Shown: positions 16,052 through 26,762, counted from the stretch's first letter. The stretch: 41,889 nt of DNA from Lachnospiraceae bacterium (GCA_022510625.1 JAFLTD010000015.1:1-41889), one strand, 5' to 3'. Notes: generated by a model from the sequence alone, not told the origin. Translations and numbers: made by a program.

Positions 16052-19000
16052 TAGTCTTCCTCTCCTTCCATTTTTGATATATATTTTGGCAAAACAATTC
16101 TTTCATAGCCGCCACTATGATAAAGCAGACCCTCTCCCGCTGATGGAAGCTGTTTGGTCGCTACAGGCGGGAAAATACTGGTCGAGCCCGGATTTCCAAT
16201 CAAAATACCTTCTGTAGCGATTTTAAAAAGTTTACTAACTTCATCAAAGGCCTTCGCCTTAGTTGAATGGATAGTCACAAAAATTCCACATCCAGTATCA
16301 ATTGCTAATCGCAGGCATTCAGCCATTGCCTTTCCAATAGCTTTATAATTTTCTGCCAGTTCATCTGCGTCATCAATAATGATATAAAATGGATCCAATG
16401 TCGTATAAAACTCTTTTGGAGATAACCTTGCATCTTCTTCCAAAGCCATATGGAATCTTTTTCTGCGTGTTGCTATCTCTTCCTTCCAATTTTCGATAAA
16501 ATCCTCCACGTCGAACTGTATCTCAACGTAGGACACCATATCTCTTTCTTTCAAATAAAACAATTCTTTACTGGATGAGTCAAAGACATATATTTTGCCA
16601 GTTCCAAGTAGTTGCTCTACGATTACCTTCAAGAGATTTGTCTTGCCTCTGCCTGAATCTCCTAAGATGACAAAGGGTGCTGTACCCCTATCAACTCCGC
16701 GAAGTTCGACAATTTCTTTATGCAGACCTAGCGCAACCTTCCCTGACATATCTCCTGAATACGATGTCAACATTGTAGAATCAAAATTCTCCGGTAACAT
16801 CGGAATTCTAGGAGCACGCATAGTAGGATACATTTCTGAAATTTTGGCAATCAGCTCCTGAATACCTGTATTATATTCCATTTCATTTTTAAATTTGGTC
16901 ATTGTGTACACCTGCATTAGACATGCTGTGGTTCCATGCTTTACAAGAACACGACCTTCTATTTCGGGAGGCTGATATGCACTTTTACCTACCAGGCCGG
17001 ATGCTTCTGTTTTTTCAACCAAATATCCCGCTATCTTATTCTTATAGTTGTTTAATGCCACATATTTAATACCATTCTGTCTGGTAGCAGTTACTACCAT
17101 ATAAATACCCAGTCCGACACCATCCCGGCTCAGTTTAGCCAGAAAATCATCCAACTCCTGACTGATTTCACGCACTACATCATAATTGTCTACTATTAAT
17201 ACAATTGCCTTTAACCCTTCTGTAGCAATCTGGTTATACACATCAAAATTTTGAACCATTTTATCTGCAAACAGTTTTTTGCGAACTTTTATTTCTTCAT
17301 TTAAAATCCGCATCAACTTTTCCATTTTCTCCGTATCATCAACGGTAATGTAATCTGCTGTATGAGGCAATGCATTACATGGAATCAACGCACTGTTTCC
17401 AAAATCACAAATATAAAAATTTAATAAGGCTACCGAGTTATTCATAGCCAAGCTTAATATTACTGTAGTAAGAAAAGTGGATTTCCCATATCCGGAAGCT
17501 GCAAAAAAAGCCACATTTCCATCTTTCATCAAATCCATTCGGTATGCTACTTGACTCTGTTCCTCCGGAATATCAATATATCCGATTTCTGCCGTCAGAT
17601 TTAAAGGTTGACTATTTATTTCCCGATTTACATTCCATTCATACCCTGCTAAAGAAGGACTCGCTATTCTTCCTGACAATGGTGGAAGCCAGGGCTTCTT
17701 CACCGGCTGCACATTTAACTTATAATAGACATCTGCTATATAGCTAACCGTAACATCTAACTGGGTCGCTTCCAGTTGTCCGCTCTCTTTTATACCGCTA
17801 AGATCATTATTAATAAGTTCTCCTTGTCCAAGTTCATTCACCAGATATACTAGTCCTTTTTCCGGTGCGTCCTGCTTGTTACGGTGTGGAGCGCCACTCC
17901 ATGCAGATTGAAACAATTCATATATTTCGTTGTTTCCCACCTGTAAATATGCTCTGCCGGGCTGTGTAATAAAAGCGGCATCTGTTGTCTTGATAATCTC
18001 ACGGCTATCCGATTCATTCTGTACTTTCAAGGCCAGTTTAAATCTTGAATTAGTCCAAATCTGGTCATCTACTACTCCAGAAGGTTTCTGTGTAGCAAGA
18101 ATCAGATGAATGCCCAGACTACGTCCGATTCTGGCTGCCGAAACCAGTTCCGTCATAAATTCCGGCTGTTCTTTTTTCAATTCTGCAAATTCATCGCTAA
18201 TCAAAAACAAATGCGGAAGCGGCTCAGTGACCTCACCCAATTTAAATAACTTATTATAATCATTAATATGGTTTACATTATTTTGACTGAAAATCTTCTG
18301 TCTTCTTGCCAATTCACTTTTAATGGATGCCATAGCACGCATACTTTCGCTACCATCCAGATTAGTAATAGTACCCAGCAGATGCGGCAAGTCCTTAAAC
18401 AATCCCGCCATACCGCCACCCTTATAGTCAATCAACAAGAAACCAACCTCATGGGGATGGAAGTTGACAGCCAGAGATAGTATATAACTTTGTACGATTT
18501 CCGACTTGCCGGAGCCTGTAGTACCGGCTACCAATCCATGCGGTCCATGCGCTTTTTCATGTAGGTTTAAATAAAGGTAATCCTCTACACCTCTTAATCC
18601 TAAAGGTACAGCAAGCGTTTTATATGACTGATTACTCTGCCACCTTTCTTCTATTTTTAACTGTGCCGGTGTTTCCACATGATACATATCAAAGAAAGTA
18701 ACACTTTCCGGGATTTGAGAAATAATTCCTTTTTCATGCACAAGCACGCTTAAGTTTCGGGCCATCATTTCAAAATCCACCCGTCCGACCCTTTGCAGCT
18801 TAAGCTTTTTATCTATCATCTCTCCCTGTTCGATCACCAATGTACCTTGCTCTGAATGCTCATATTGAACTACGGTCCTAATATTTTCGGGCAAATTAGC
18901 CCTCATATGAGTTGTATATATAATTGAAAATCCCAATCCGTCCGATTCTTTATCCAAATATTCCATAATGGCGTGATCGGCAATTAACTTTGGCTCATCT

Positions 19001-20295
19001 ATAATAAATAGATAATGCGGCAAAAATCTGGATTCTTTTCTACTCTCCTCCCTCTTCAATTTTCGGTCTTTCAAAATACGGTACATGCTCCCTATCACAT
19101 GATCCCGCATTCTCTCATTATTAATACATCCATAGGTATTAATCGCGTGAATCCGTAGGTGAGGATACCAGTTCATCCATTTAAAATTCTCATTGTATTT
19201 TTCATGATAAATAGTTATAATTTCCAAATCATGGTAGGAATGAAAAAATGCCAATTGCGCTACAATTAACTTTATCTGTTCGTGAATGATATTCTTCTCA
19301 CCCACCAATCCCAGATGCGCTTGCTTCAGATCAATACAAACGGGCTTATTCTTAAGCATCAAAAAACTACTATATAATTTCCGTGCTTCCAGCTCCAAAG
19401 GATCTACGTTCATTTCCATTTCCTTGGATTTCATAGATAACGGAAAACTCACCTTTTCATCACTGCTACCTATCATTACCTTTAGAAAATCGTCATCTCC
19501 GGTATTCCTTTCATAAATACGGCTACTATATGTATTAATCATCTGTTCAATAGCTTCTATTGTCGGATTATTATAGTGCACTGCATCTTTTTCTGCCTCC
19601 AGAGCATTGTACAGTCTCTTACGCACAGACAACAGATAGCTATCGTACATATCCTGTCTTTTTTGCTCCTGCTCTTTCAGTTCTTTTCGGTCTTTCACAA
19701 ATTTACTGACGGACATAATCAGACTCATAACTGTTGAAATCGCAGAAATCACTACAAACAAACCTCTTCGCATCAGGATGCTGACCGAAATTGTTACACA
19801 CAACATGACTAAAGGCGGCACTACCACTTGGATGAGATTTCTTTTTTCCATTTTCTTAGCTGCCGGAGGTGTATTGATTTCAATTTTCTCTGTCGGAACT
19901 TTTTTAATTAATCTGGGAGAACGTTTGTATTTCGGAAAACCTTCAAAGGGAACCTGATTAGGTGCAAGTTCCAACAAAGCAGACTCATAGCAACCTTCCG
20001 ACATAGCGATCACCAAATAATCCTGATAAACAGTGATACTACCCTGTGAGAAATACAGGCTGTCACCCTCTTGAAAAGCAATCTCAAAAGACGATTGTCC
20101 TTGATCCAGTTCCTTCTCATTATGGAAGACATAGCCTCGGTCCAATCCCGTCATCTCCAGATATATCTTATCTTCCTCAATCCAAATCTGATATGGAAAA
20201 TCCGCTATTACAATGTCCGCATATTCAGAGGCTATCATGACGACTTGTTTTCGTTGATAAAATTTTTCTGTTATCTTTGGTAGTCTACTCTCCAT
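16051..20295 (-). CDS. essC: Type VIIb secretion ATPase EssC (FtsK/SpoIIIE type)
   Basis: This is the membrane motor of T7b secretion. Counting from the upstream ATG at 20313, an FHA-like beta-rich N-terminal region (about 10-115) is followed by two close transmembrane helices (about 163-203). Three FtsK-like ATPase domains follow, with Walker A motifs GTTGSGKS (about 590), ASGYGKST (about 940) and GDSGRGKT (about 1220). Domain 1 also has a Walker B-like LLIDYKGGG and LISDEF. Only one FHA-like unit is visible, where Staphylococcus EssC has two. ATGs at 20313, 20310 and 20295 are in frame. GGGGAGAG lies 5 nt before the one at 20295, which is chosen (1414 aa). The stop overlaps the next gene's start. 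Confidence 0.95.
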   Translation of the reverse strand: MESRLPKITEKFYQRKQVVMIASEYADIVIADFPYQIWIEEDKIYLEMTGLDRGYVFHNEKELDQGQSSFEIAFQEGDSLYFSQGSITVYQDYLVIAMSEGCYESALLELAPNQVPFEGFPKYKRSPRLIKKVPTEKIEINTPPAAKKMEKRNLIQVVVPPLVMLCVTISVSILMRRGLFVVISAISTVMSLIMSVSKFVKDRKELKEQEQKRQDMYDSYLLSVRKRLYNALEAEKDAVHYNNPTIEAIEQMINTYSSRIYERNTGDDDFLKVMIGSSDEKVSFPLSMKSKEMEMNVDPLELEARKLYSSFLMLKNKPVCIDLKQAHLGLVGEKNIIHEQIKLIVAQLAFFHSYHDLEIITIYHEKYNENFKWMNWYPHLRIHAINTYGCINNERMRDHVIGSMYRILKDRKLKREESRKESRFLPHYLFIIDEPKLIADHAIMEYLDKESDGLGFSIIYTTHMRANLPENIRTVVQYEHSEQGTLVIEQGEMIDKKLKLQRVGRVDFEMMARNLSVLVHEKGIISQIPESVTFFDMYHVETPAQLKIEERWQSNQSYKTLAVPLGLRGVEDYLYLNLHEKAHGPHGLVAGTTGSGKSEIVQSYILSLAVNFHPHEVGFLLIDYKGGGMAGLFKDLPHLLGTITNLDGSESMRAMASIKSELARRQKIFSQNNVNHINDYNKLFKLGEVTEPLPHLFLISDEFAELKKEQPEFMTELVSAARIGRSLGIHLILATQKPSGVVDDQIWTNSRFKLALKVQNESDSREIIKTTDAAFITQPGRAYLQVGNNEIYELFQSAWSGAPHRNKQDAPEKGLVYLVNELGQGELINNDLSGIKESGQLEATQLDVTVSYIADVYYKLNVQPVKKPWLPPLSGRIASPSLAGYEWNVNREINSQPLNLTAEIGYIDIPEEQSQVAYRMDLMKDGNVAFFAASGYGKSTFLTTVILSLAMNNSVALLNFYICDFGNSALIPCNALPHTADYITVDDTEKMEKLMRILNEEIKVRKKLFADKMVQNFDVYNQIATEGLKAIVLIVDNYDVVREISQELDDFLAKLSRDGVGLGIYMVVTATRQNGIKYVALNNYKNKIAGYLVEKTEASGLVGKSAYQPPEIEGRVLVKHGTTACLMQVYTMTKFKNEMEYNTGIQELIAKISEMYPTMRAPRIPMLPENFDSTMLTSYSGDMSGKVALGLHKEIVELRGVDRGTAPFVILGDSGRGKTNLLKVIVEQLLGTGKIYVFDSSSKELFYLKERDMVSYVEIQFDVEDFIENWKEEIATRRKRFHMALEEDARLSPKEFYTTLDPFYIIIDDADELAENYKAIGKAMAECLRLAIDTGCGIFVTIHSTKAKAFDEVSKLFKIATEGILIGNPGSTSIFPPVATKQLPSAGEGLLYHSGGYERIVLPKYISKMEGEED

Positions 20296-20322
20296 ATATG
20301 CTCTCCCCATCATATTTCGTAA

Positions 20323-20976
20323 TCAACCCGTTATTCTTTCCAAAAGATAAATCTTTCCTCCATCATTCTCCGTAATACATGCCAGTTCATTGTCATTCAT
20401 CAAATAGTATCTGGCTTCCAATAAAAAATCACATTCTTCCACCGAAATATCCTGCACATCTCCATCATCAAATTTAATACTGAGTCCACCGCAACTGTCG
20501 CCTGCATACTTATCTTTCAATATAAAATAATTGGTCTGTAAGACATTCCACGTTTTCGGCTGAGGGGTACCGCGGTATATTTCAATATGATAAATAGGCT
20601 TCTCTATGATATAATTGTCGTTAACTTTTATATAGTTACTCTGAATTTCTACGCGACTGTTACATTCCTGCAACGCTTCCACATCAGCTAAATAGTACCC
20701 ATATACATGCCAAATACCATAAAACAATTCCCCATCCGCGTCTTGTTGTCTGGCTTGTATATGTTCCTTTAACTCTATGTTACTGTCCGTATAATCTTGT
20801 ATCTGGATCTGTAATGAAGCATAATCACTTTTATACTGGCTCATCTGCTCTTCCATTTGTTCTTGGATACTTCTGAGTTGTTCTATCTGCACTGACTGAA
20901 CCTTATTTTTCTGCCATAAGAAAAAAAAGGCAGCCACCAATATAATGGGACACAAAATTTCTATCATTCTTTTCAT
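20323..20976 (-). CDS. Membrane-anchored candidate immunity protein B
   Basis: This 217-aa protein has an N-terminal membrane helix (about residues 5-21), a coiled-coil stretch (about 25-80) and a C-terminal domain of mixed beta character beginning near YGIWHVYGYY and ending ITENDGGKIYLLERIT. The neighbouring 218-aa protein has the same plan and ends SQNDGGRVYVAGRMT, so the two are paralogues. A single N-terminal anchor would place the C-terminal domain outside the membrane, where a muramidase toxin would act. The pair lies directly after the RHS gene with a muramidase tip, the usual place for immunity genes. Immunity is therefore inferred; a T7 accessory role is the alternative. Confidence 0.6.
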   Translation of the reverse strand: MKRMIEILCPIILVAAFFFLWQKNKVQSVQIEQLRSIQEQMEEQMSQYKSDYASLQIQIQDYTDSNIELKEHIQARQQDADGELFYGIWHVYGYYLADVEALQECNSRVEIQSNYIKVNDNYIIEKPIYHIEIYRGTPQPKTWNVLQTNYFILKDKYAGDSCGGLSIKFDDGDVQDISVEECDFLLEARYYLMNDNELACITENDGGKIYLLERITG

Positions 20977-20979
20977 TCG

Positions 20980-21633
20980 TCAAAACCTCGTCATCCTTCC
21001 TGCGACATATACTCTTCCGCCATCGTTTTGACTGATTCCAAGCATTTTATCCCATTTGATGGGATAAAATTTCATTTCTTTTATAATAGCAGTGTCCATA
21101 TCGGATTCTTCCTCCCACCCATAACTGTTACTAAAATCCATCTCACCATAATAATCAGCATCCAGCATATCGATAATTTCCTCATCATCTACTCCTGCTT
21201 GTTGCAGGATTTCAATAAGTTCCTCTCTACGAATAAGTCTCACTTGATAAACGGGCTCGGTTGACTGAGTAGAATTGATCTGAATACGCTTATCATAGAA
21301 ACGAACCCATGAAGATTTTAGCCATTCATTGTTATAATAATCATCTACCGCCCACCATCCTATAAAAGATTGATCCGTATTATTCGTTATTTCTTTCTGG
21401 TAATTTAGTTTTTCTAACAGTGCGCGGCTTTCTTTCTCATATTGACTAAGCAGCTCTCTTGCCTCATTATAATTTTGCACGTATTGATTATATTGCTTCT
21501 CCAACTCCTCATTCTGCTTTGTCATATTCGCTATATTCTCTTCTTGTTCTATAATCTGACTTCCAATTCTTATAATGATGACTAATATAATTGCCATGCA
21601 AAATAAATACATCTTCGTTATTATCTTTTTCAT
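20980..21633 (-). CDS. Membrane-anchored candidate immunity protein A
   Basis: This 217-residue protein (from ATG 21633; a GTG at 21636 is also possible) has an N-terminal transmembrane helix, a coiled coil (about 28-80) and a C-terminal domain starting FIGWWAVDDYY. It is a paralogue of the next gene, sharing the layout and the C-terminal NDGG(R/K)(V/I)Y motif. AGGAG lies immediately after the RHS toxin stop codon, so translation is probably coupled to the toxin, as expected for a cognate immunity gene. Its expected location is the outer face of the membrane. No known lysozyme-inhibitor family is recognised. Confidence 0.6.
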   Translation of the reverse strand: MKKIITKMYLFCMAIILVIIIRIGSQIIEQEENIANMTKQNEELEKQYNQYVQNYNEARELLSQYEKESRALLEKLNYQKEITNNTDQSFIGWWAVDDYYNNEWLKSSWVRFYDKRIQINSTQSTEPVYQVRLIRREELIEILQQAGVDDEEIIDMLDADYYGEMDFSNSYGWEEESDMDTAIIKEMKFYPIKWDKMLGISQNDGGRVYVAGRMTRF

Positions 21634-21647
21634 CACACTATGCTCCT

Positions 21648-24600
21648 TTATTCAACACAATGTTTATAATAATCTGATATATCGCCAAAATATATAGCCA
21701 ATCCCGTCATCTCTCTATCATTATTAAGAAGTTGACTCACCCATTGTTCCCTGGTTGCTCCATCCTCAATATATCCTTGCATTATTCCTCCCAAACTTCC
21801 TCGACGAAACCTAATTATCATTAATCCATCAAGTTGTTGAATCGTTAACTGAGTATCGCTCTTAAGATGACTTAGCATGTCTCCTGTCATAGTCGCCACA
21901 TCACTTTCAAATAATCTTTCAGCCTCTTCAATTGGCATAGCCCTACTGCCTGGTACTATCTTTGGCTTTTCGTTGTCCATATAGACGGAAACATTTTTTT
22001 CTTCTAAAGGTAAATCAATATACTCTTCATATAACGCCTTTTCTGCTTCATCCGTGTTTATATCACCCCAAGATACATAGTGCCCATAGCCAAACGTAAT
22101 CCCTCCATCACCAACATAATATGGATAAATTCCAATTGCATTGCCATTGTCATCGTGTTCATATAAATATGGATATAATTCTTCTGATAATTCAAACTCC
22201 TTTAATAAATTTTTGCCCGCATCTGACATATGTAAATATTCAGATGTCAAAGGTAACGGAGTTTGATTTTTCCAATATCTTATAAACTTATTTTCCCCCA
22301 TCTGATTTTCTAAAATTTTTTTTGCTTCCTCATACATTTGTTCTATAAATAATCCCACAGATTGTCCAAATGAGTATGTTGTACTTTTTCCATTCAGATC
22401 CACAAAACTCATCGGATTGCCCATGCAGTAGGCATAGCTGTTTAGGGTCTCAGGGTATGCCCCGTTCCCCTTGATCACATCCTCCGCCATAAACCGCCCG
22501 GTCTCCGGCTGGTACTCCCTCGCCTGTGCAAAGTATGTCCCGCCGGTCCTGTCATACCGGTAGCCCGTATATCCGAAAGGCTGTCCTTCCCCCTGCTCCT
22601 CATACGGGTTCGGGATCCCCGCTTCCTCGAAGTCCCGGGACAGATCCTCACCGAACTCATCATACCCGTAGGTCAGGTAGCCCCCTTCTTCAGGATATCC
22701 GTTCACGCGCACAGGGCTCCCCAGTTCATCCTGCAGGTACCAGTGCAGCCCCTCTTCCTCCATGGCCGCCACGTTCCTGTCCCAGTAGAAGGTACGGCAT
22801 CTATCCCCTTCCCTGCATTCCAGCAGGTTATGGTATGCCCTTGTCATGTCGATCAGGTAGTCCTCCCGTACGCCGGCAGTCTCCTTTCCCATGCGCTGCC
22901 CCAGGCCGTTGTACAGATAGGACGCCTCTGTCCCGTCACCGTCCCATGCGCTCTCCAGCCTTCCCAGCGCACCATACCGGTAGCCGTGGATGGTCCTGCC
23001 GTCCTCTTCTTCCCCTGTCAGGTTCCCCCTGTTGTCATACCGGTACAGCCTTGTCTGCTCCATGCCGTCCGCTGTCCGTACCCTGCCTGTCAGTCTGTTG
23101 CATCTGTCATACCTGTAGGCCGTCCGTCTTCCGCCTGTATGCTCCTCCATGCCCACACGGTTCCCGAAGGCATCATAGGCATAGCTTCTCAGGACCTCCC
23201 CTTCCCTGGTCACGAGGGCAAGCCTTCCCAGTGCATCATATCCGTATCCGTAGTTCCCGCTCTCTCCTTCCAGCCCTCTCCTTCTCCTGGTGATGGCCGT
23301 CCTGTTCCCCATCCTGTCATAGCCGTAGCGCCAGCTGTCCAGGATGCCTTCCTTATCCTCGTGGGTCAGTCCCCCGAGCCTGCCGTCCGCATCATACTGC
23401 CACTGTGTGCGCAGTCCGTCCGGCATCCGCTTCTCCACCGGCCGTCCCAGCTCGTCATACCGGTAGCTGATCCTGCCGCCTTCTTCCGGCAGCTCCATGG
23501 CCGAGAGCCGCAGCTTCTCGTCATACAGGTAGGTCACTTCCCTGCCGTCCGGATAGGTGATGCGCTCCCTCTCTCCATGGATCCCCCATCCGTAGCTCAC
23601 CGTCCTGCCCTGATGGTCGGTGACGGACAACGGCCGCCCCGCATGGTCCCTTTCTATCCTTGTGGTGCCGAGCCAGTCCTCCACCATGATGAGCCTCCGG
23701 AGGGCATCATAGGTCAGGGCCACGCCCCTGCCGTCCCCGTACAGCACCTTTTCCACCCTGCCGTCCGGGGCATGGCTGTAGCTTGTCACATAGCCGTCCC
23801 TGTCTGTCTTCTGTACCATCCTGCCCAGGGCATCATAGCGGAAATGTTCTTCTTTCCCCATCGCGTCCCGCATGGTCTCTACCTGTCCGAAGACGTCCCT
23901 GAGGTATTCCGTGGTCTGTTCTTCTTCCCCGTCTCCCTTCCGGATGACCGCTGTCAGGTTGTCCAGCGCATCATACCGGTATTCCGTGCGGTTCCCCAGC
24001 GCATCCGTCACCGCCGTCAGGTTCCCGCATAAGCTGTACTCATAGACCGTCCTGCTTCCGTTCGCGTCCGTCATGGCCGTCACATTTCCCATGACATCAT
24101 ACTCGTAGCTCTTCCTCTCCCCGTTCTTCCCGAGGATCTCCCTTATCCTGCCCATGCAGTCATAGCGGTAGGTCAGGCTGTAGCCCGTACCGTCCGTCTT
24201 TGTCCTGATGCGCCCGCTCTCATCATAGCTATAGGACATGCTCCTGCCGTCCGGGTGTCCCTCCCTCTCCAGCCGCCCGCCTTTCCCATAGGTATATGTG
24301 CTCTTTCTTCCCGCCGGGTCCGTGATGCATGACACCTGCCCCAGCGCATTGTACTCATAGGTGGTGGTCCGCCCTTCCGCATCCGTTTCCCTGATCAGTT
24401 CCCCCGCATCATTGTATGTGAACCTCCGTGTGCCTCCCGTCTGGTCTGTGACGGTCTCCACCTTCCCGTTCTCATGGTAGGTATAGCGCACGGTCCCGCC
24501 GTTTTCATCCGTCATGCTGCTCACCCTGTTCAGGGCATCGTATGTATAGGATGTGGTCCGCAGGACTTCCCCTGCTCCGCCGCTCTCGATCCTCGTCAGG

Positions 24601-26762
24601 TTCCCTTCCTCATCATGCCCGTACAGGATCCGCTGTACCGGCTCCGTGCCGGAAGTGCCGTACACTTCCACACCGCTCAGCCTGTTATCCGCATCATACC
24701 GGTAGCCGGTCCTGGCTCCCGTGGGGGATATCTCCTCAGAGACATTCCACATCCGGTCATAGTTCCTCCTTGTGACCCGGCCTTCCTTGTCCTTCAGGCT
24801 CTCCGGTCTGTTCAGTCCGTTATACGTGATCTCCGTGATCCCGCCGTCGAAATCTTCCACCCGGGTCACCCTGCCGCTCCCGTTATAGCTGTAGCTCCTG
24901 CTGTTCCCTTCCGCATTGGTGACCTTCACGAGCCGGTCCTTACGGTCATACGCATACCCGGTCCTGTTCCCGCTCCCGTCTTCCGTCTCTATGATCCGGT
25001 TCAGTTCGTCATAGCGGTAGCTTATGTGCACTCCGTTCGGGTCCGTCATGCCGGTGATGTTGCCCCTTTCGTCATACTCCAGGCCCGTCACGCTGCCGTC
25101 CGCGTTCCGTATCCCGCACACCAGCCCTCTCTCGTCATAGATGTTTTCCCGCACCCTCCCCAGTGCATCGCTGCTGGATACCAGTCTTCCTCTGCTGTCG
25201 TAGCTGTTCTTTAGCACCTCTTTCCCGCCGCTCTTTACGCTGGTCACTTTCCCGTCCCCGTTATAGGTCAGGCTGATCTTCTCATGCAGGGCGTTGATGA
25301 TCCCCGTCAGGTGTCCTTTATCGTCATAGCGGTAGTGGGTGGTGTTCCCGCGCCTGTCCGTCCTGCTCGTCCTTAGGTTCCTCTCGTTGTAGGTGCAGCT
25401 CTCCTCGCTGTCATGGTAGAGGATCTTTACGTTCCGCAGCTTCTCGTCCTGCACATAGGTGATCCGGCTGCCGTTCCGCTCCGTCAGCGTGGTGGTGTTC
25501 TTATCATCATCGTACTCATAGTGCATCTCGCTTTTGTCCGGGAACCTCTGGCGGATGACCCGCCCCTGCTCATCGTACTCGTTCCGCACCGTCAGGACTC
25601 CCATGGCGTTCTTCACTGCCCGCAGTTTCCCGTTCTCCCCATACCGATAGCCCGTCACGTTCCCTTCCGGGTCCGTCACTTCACTGAGGCGCCCATCCAT
25701 GTAAAAAAAGGAGACCCTCCTTCCCGTGTGGTCGCTGACTTCCTTCAGCTTCCCGTCTTCCTTATAGGCATAGTACAGGCCGCCCAGTTTCCTGCCGTCC
25801 TGCCCGTGGTTCTCCGCGCTGATGATCCTGCCTTCTGTGTCATGGCCGTACAGGATGCGGTTCCCTTTCCCGTCCTCCCTGATGCGCATTTCCCCGCTCC
25901 GGCCGAAATGCAGGGTATGTCCCTTCCTGTCCTTATGCCGGTATCCGTCCCCTTCCTTCTCCAGCACGTCTTCCCCGCTGTATATGTCGATGTACTTCTC
26001 TCCGTCTTCCTTCAGCACCCTCTCCCGGCCGTCCGCTTCATGGTAGGACACCGCTTTCCCGTCACTGACGCCGATGTGTTCCCCGTCCGTATGGCTCCAG
26101 CCTTCCCCAAGTGCGCTGCTCCCCGTCTCCATCGCATTGTAGTGCCTCTTAAAGCTCAGGGACAGCATCCCGCGCACCTTCAGGTCTTCCTTCTCATAGT
26201 ACAGGTTCCCGGTGGACAGGTTCACGGGGTCTCTGCTGAACTCGCTCACCAATACCAGCCCTTTCAGGGCGGTCATCGCCAGCATCATCTTTGCCGACAG
26301 TGCCGCTCCCCCTGCCGTCCACTTCGTCTCGTATTCCTCAAGCTTCGCACTGAATTCCTCCAGGCTCATGTGCAGGCTGCCCTGCCCGATCAGCCCCTTC
26401 AGTTCCTCCAGCATCCCCGCCAGGCTTCCCGCCGTGCTGCTCAGTTCCCCGAGGATGCCCGCGCACCTGCTGTCATATGCAGGTACCTGTTCGTTCAGCT
26501 CTGCCAGCTTGTCCGTGATCTTCGCGCTCATATCTTCATACACGCCGGTATCCAGTGTCCCCAGCAGTGCGCCCGCCGATGATGACAGGCCGCCATGTCT
26601 TGCTTCCGCCGGTACTTCCTCCGCCAGCGACCGCAGTTTCTGCATCTCTTCCGACAGCTGCTGTGTCACCTCTGCCGCTGCTTTCATCAGTTCCATCACC
26701 TGTGTCTTCAGGTCCTCTATCGCTGCGTGGTCGAACACCCTGTTCTTTCCGATCCCTGCCAT
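21648..26762 (-). CDS. RHS/YD-repeat polymorphic toxin with GH24-like muramidase tip
   Basis: This 1704-aa protein has three parts. Residues 1-175 form a helical domain unlike PAAR or TcB leaders and plausibly a T7 targeting (LXG/WXG-like) domain. About 177-1458 form a DUF6531 start (RDPVNLSTGNLYY) and a long YD-repeat RHS shell ending NPMSFVDLNG. Residues 1459-1704 form the toxin tip. The tip has FE (Glu about 1524), GGITFGYGH (about 1553-1561) and IQQLDGLMIIRFRRGSLGG, the landmarks of T4-lysozyme/GH24 muramidases, so it should cut peptidoglycan. GAGAGGG precedes the ATG, 18 bp after essB. The shell is visibly GC-rich with codon use unlike its neighbours. Residues 1-1458 match the other RHS protein exactly. 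Confidence 0.9.
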   Translation of the reverse strand: MAGIGKNRVFDHAAIEDLKTQVMELMKAAAEVTQQLSEEMQKLRSLAEEVPAEARHGGLSSSAGALLGTLDTGVYEDMSAKITDKLAELNEQVPAYDSRCAGILGELSSTAGSLAGMLEELKGLIGQGSLHMSLEEFSAKLEEYETKWTAGGAALSAKMMLAMTALKGLVLVSEFSRDPVNLSTGNLYYEKEDLKVRGMLSLSFKRHYNAMETGSSALGEGWSHTDGEHIGVSDGKAVSYHEADGRERVLKEDGEKYIDIYSGEDVLEKEGDGYRHKDRKGHTLHFGRSGEMRIREDGKGNRILYGHDTEGRIISAENHGQDGRKLGGLYYAYKEDGKLKEVSDHTGRRVSFFYMDGRLSEVTDPEGNVTGYRYGENGKLRAVKNAMGVLTVRNEYDEQGRVIRQRFPDKSEMHYEYDDDKNTTTLTERNGSRITYVQDEKLRNVKILYHDSEESCTYNERNLRTSRTDRRGNTTHYRYDDKGHLTGIINALHEKISLTYNGDGKVTSVKSGGKEVLKNSYDSRGRLVSSSDALGRVRENIYDERGLVCGIRNADGSVTGLEYDERGNITGMTDPNGVHISYRYDELNRIIETEDGSGNRTGYAYDRKDRLVKVTNAEGNSRSYSYNGSGRVTRVEDFDGGITEITYNGLNRPESLKDKEGRVTRRNYDRMWNVSEEISPTGARTGYRYDADNRLSGVEVYGTSGTEPVQRILYGHDEEGNLTRIESGGAGEVLRTTSYTYDALNRVSSMTDENGGTVRYTYHENGKVETVTDQTGGTRRFTYNDAGELIRETDAEGRTTTYEYNALGQVSCITDPAGRKSTYTYGKGGRLEREGHPDGRSMSYSYDESGRIRTKTDGTGYSLTYRYDCMGRIREILGKNGERKSYEYDVMGNVTAMTDANGSRTVYEYSLCGNLTAVTDALGNRTEYRYDALDNLTAVIRKGDGEEEQTTEYLRDVFGQVETMRDAMGKEEHFRYDALGRMVQKTDRDGYVTSYSHAPDGRVEKVLYGDGRGVALTYDALRRLIMVEDWLGTTRIERDHAGRPLSVTDHQGRTVSYGWGIHGERERITYPDGREVTYLYDEKLRLSAMELPEEGGRISYRYDELGRPVEKRMPDGLRTQWQYDADGRLGGLTHEDKEGILDSWRYGYDRMGNRTAITRRRRGLEGESGNYGYGYDALGRLALVTREGEVLRSYAYDAFGNRVGMEEHTGGRRTAYRYDRCNRLTGRVRTADGMEQTRLYRYDNRGNLTGEEEDGRTIHGYRYGALGRLESAWDGDGTEASYLYNGLGQRMGKETAGVREDYLIDMTRAYHNLLECREGDRCRTFYWDRNVAAMEEEGLHWYLQDELGSPVRVNGYPEEGGYLTYGYDEFGEDLSRDFEEAGIPNPYEEQGEGQPFGYTGYRYDRTGGTYFAQAREYQPETGRFMAEDVIKGNGAYPETLNSYAYCMGNPMSFVDLNGKSTTYSFGQSVGLFIEQMYEEAKKILENQMGENKFIRYWKNQTPLPLTSEYLHMSDAGKNLLKEFELSEELYPYLYEHDDNGNAIGIYPYYVGDGGITFGYGHYVSWGDINTDEAEKALYEEYIDLPLEEKNVSVYMDNEKPKIVPGSRAMPIEEAERLFESDVATMTGDMLSHLKSDTQLTIQQLDGLMIIRFRRGSLGGIMQGYIEDGATREQWVSQLLNNDREMTGLAIYFGDISDYYKHCVE

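Noticed and set aside
22743..24032. Long antisense open frames over the RHS shell (also 25413-26582 and the matching frames in the second copy)
   Set aside because: They lie opposite the RHS shell and come from its GC-rich repetitive coding pattern. They have no ribosome binding sites or domain similarity, and are low complexity (Pro, His, Val).
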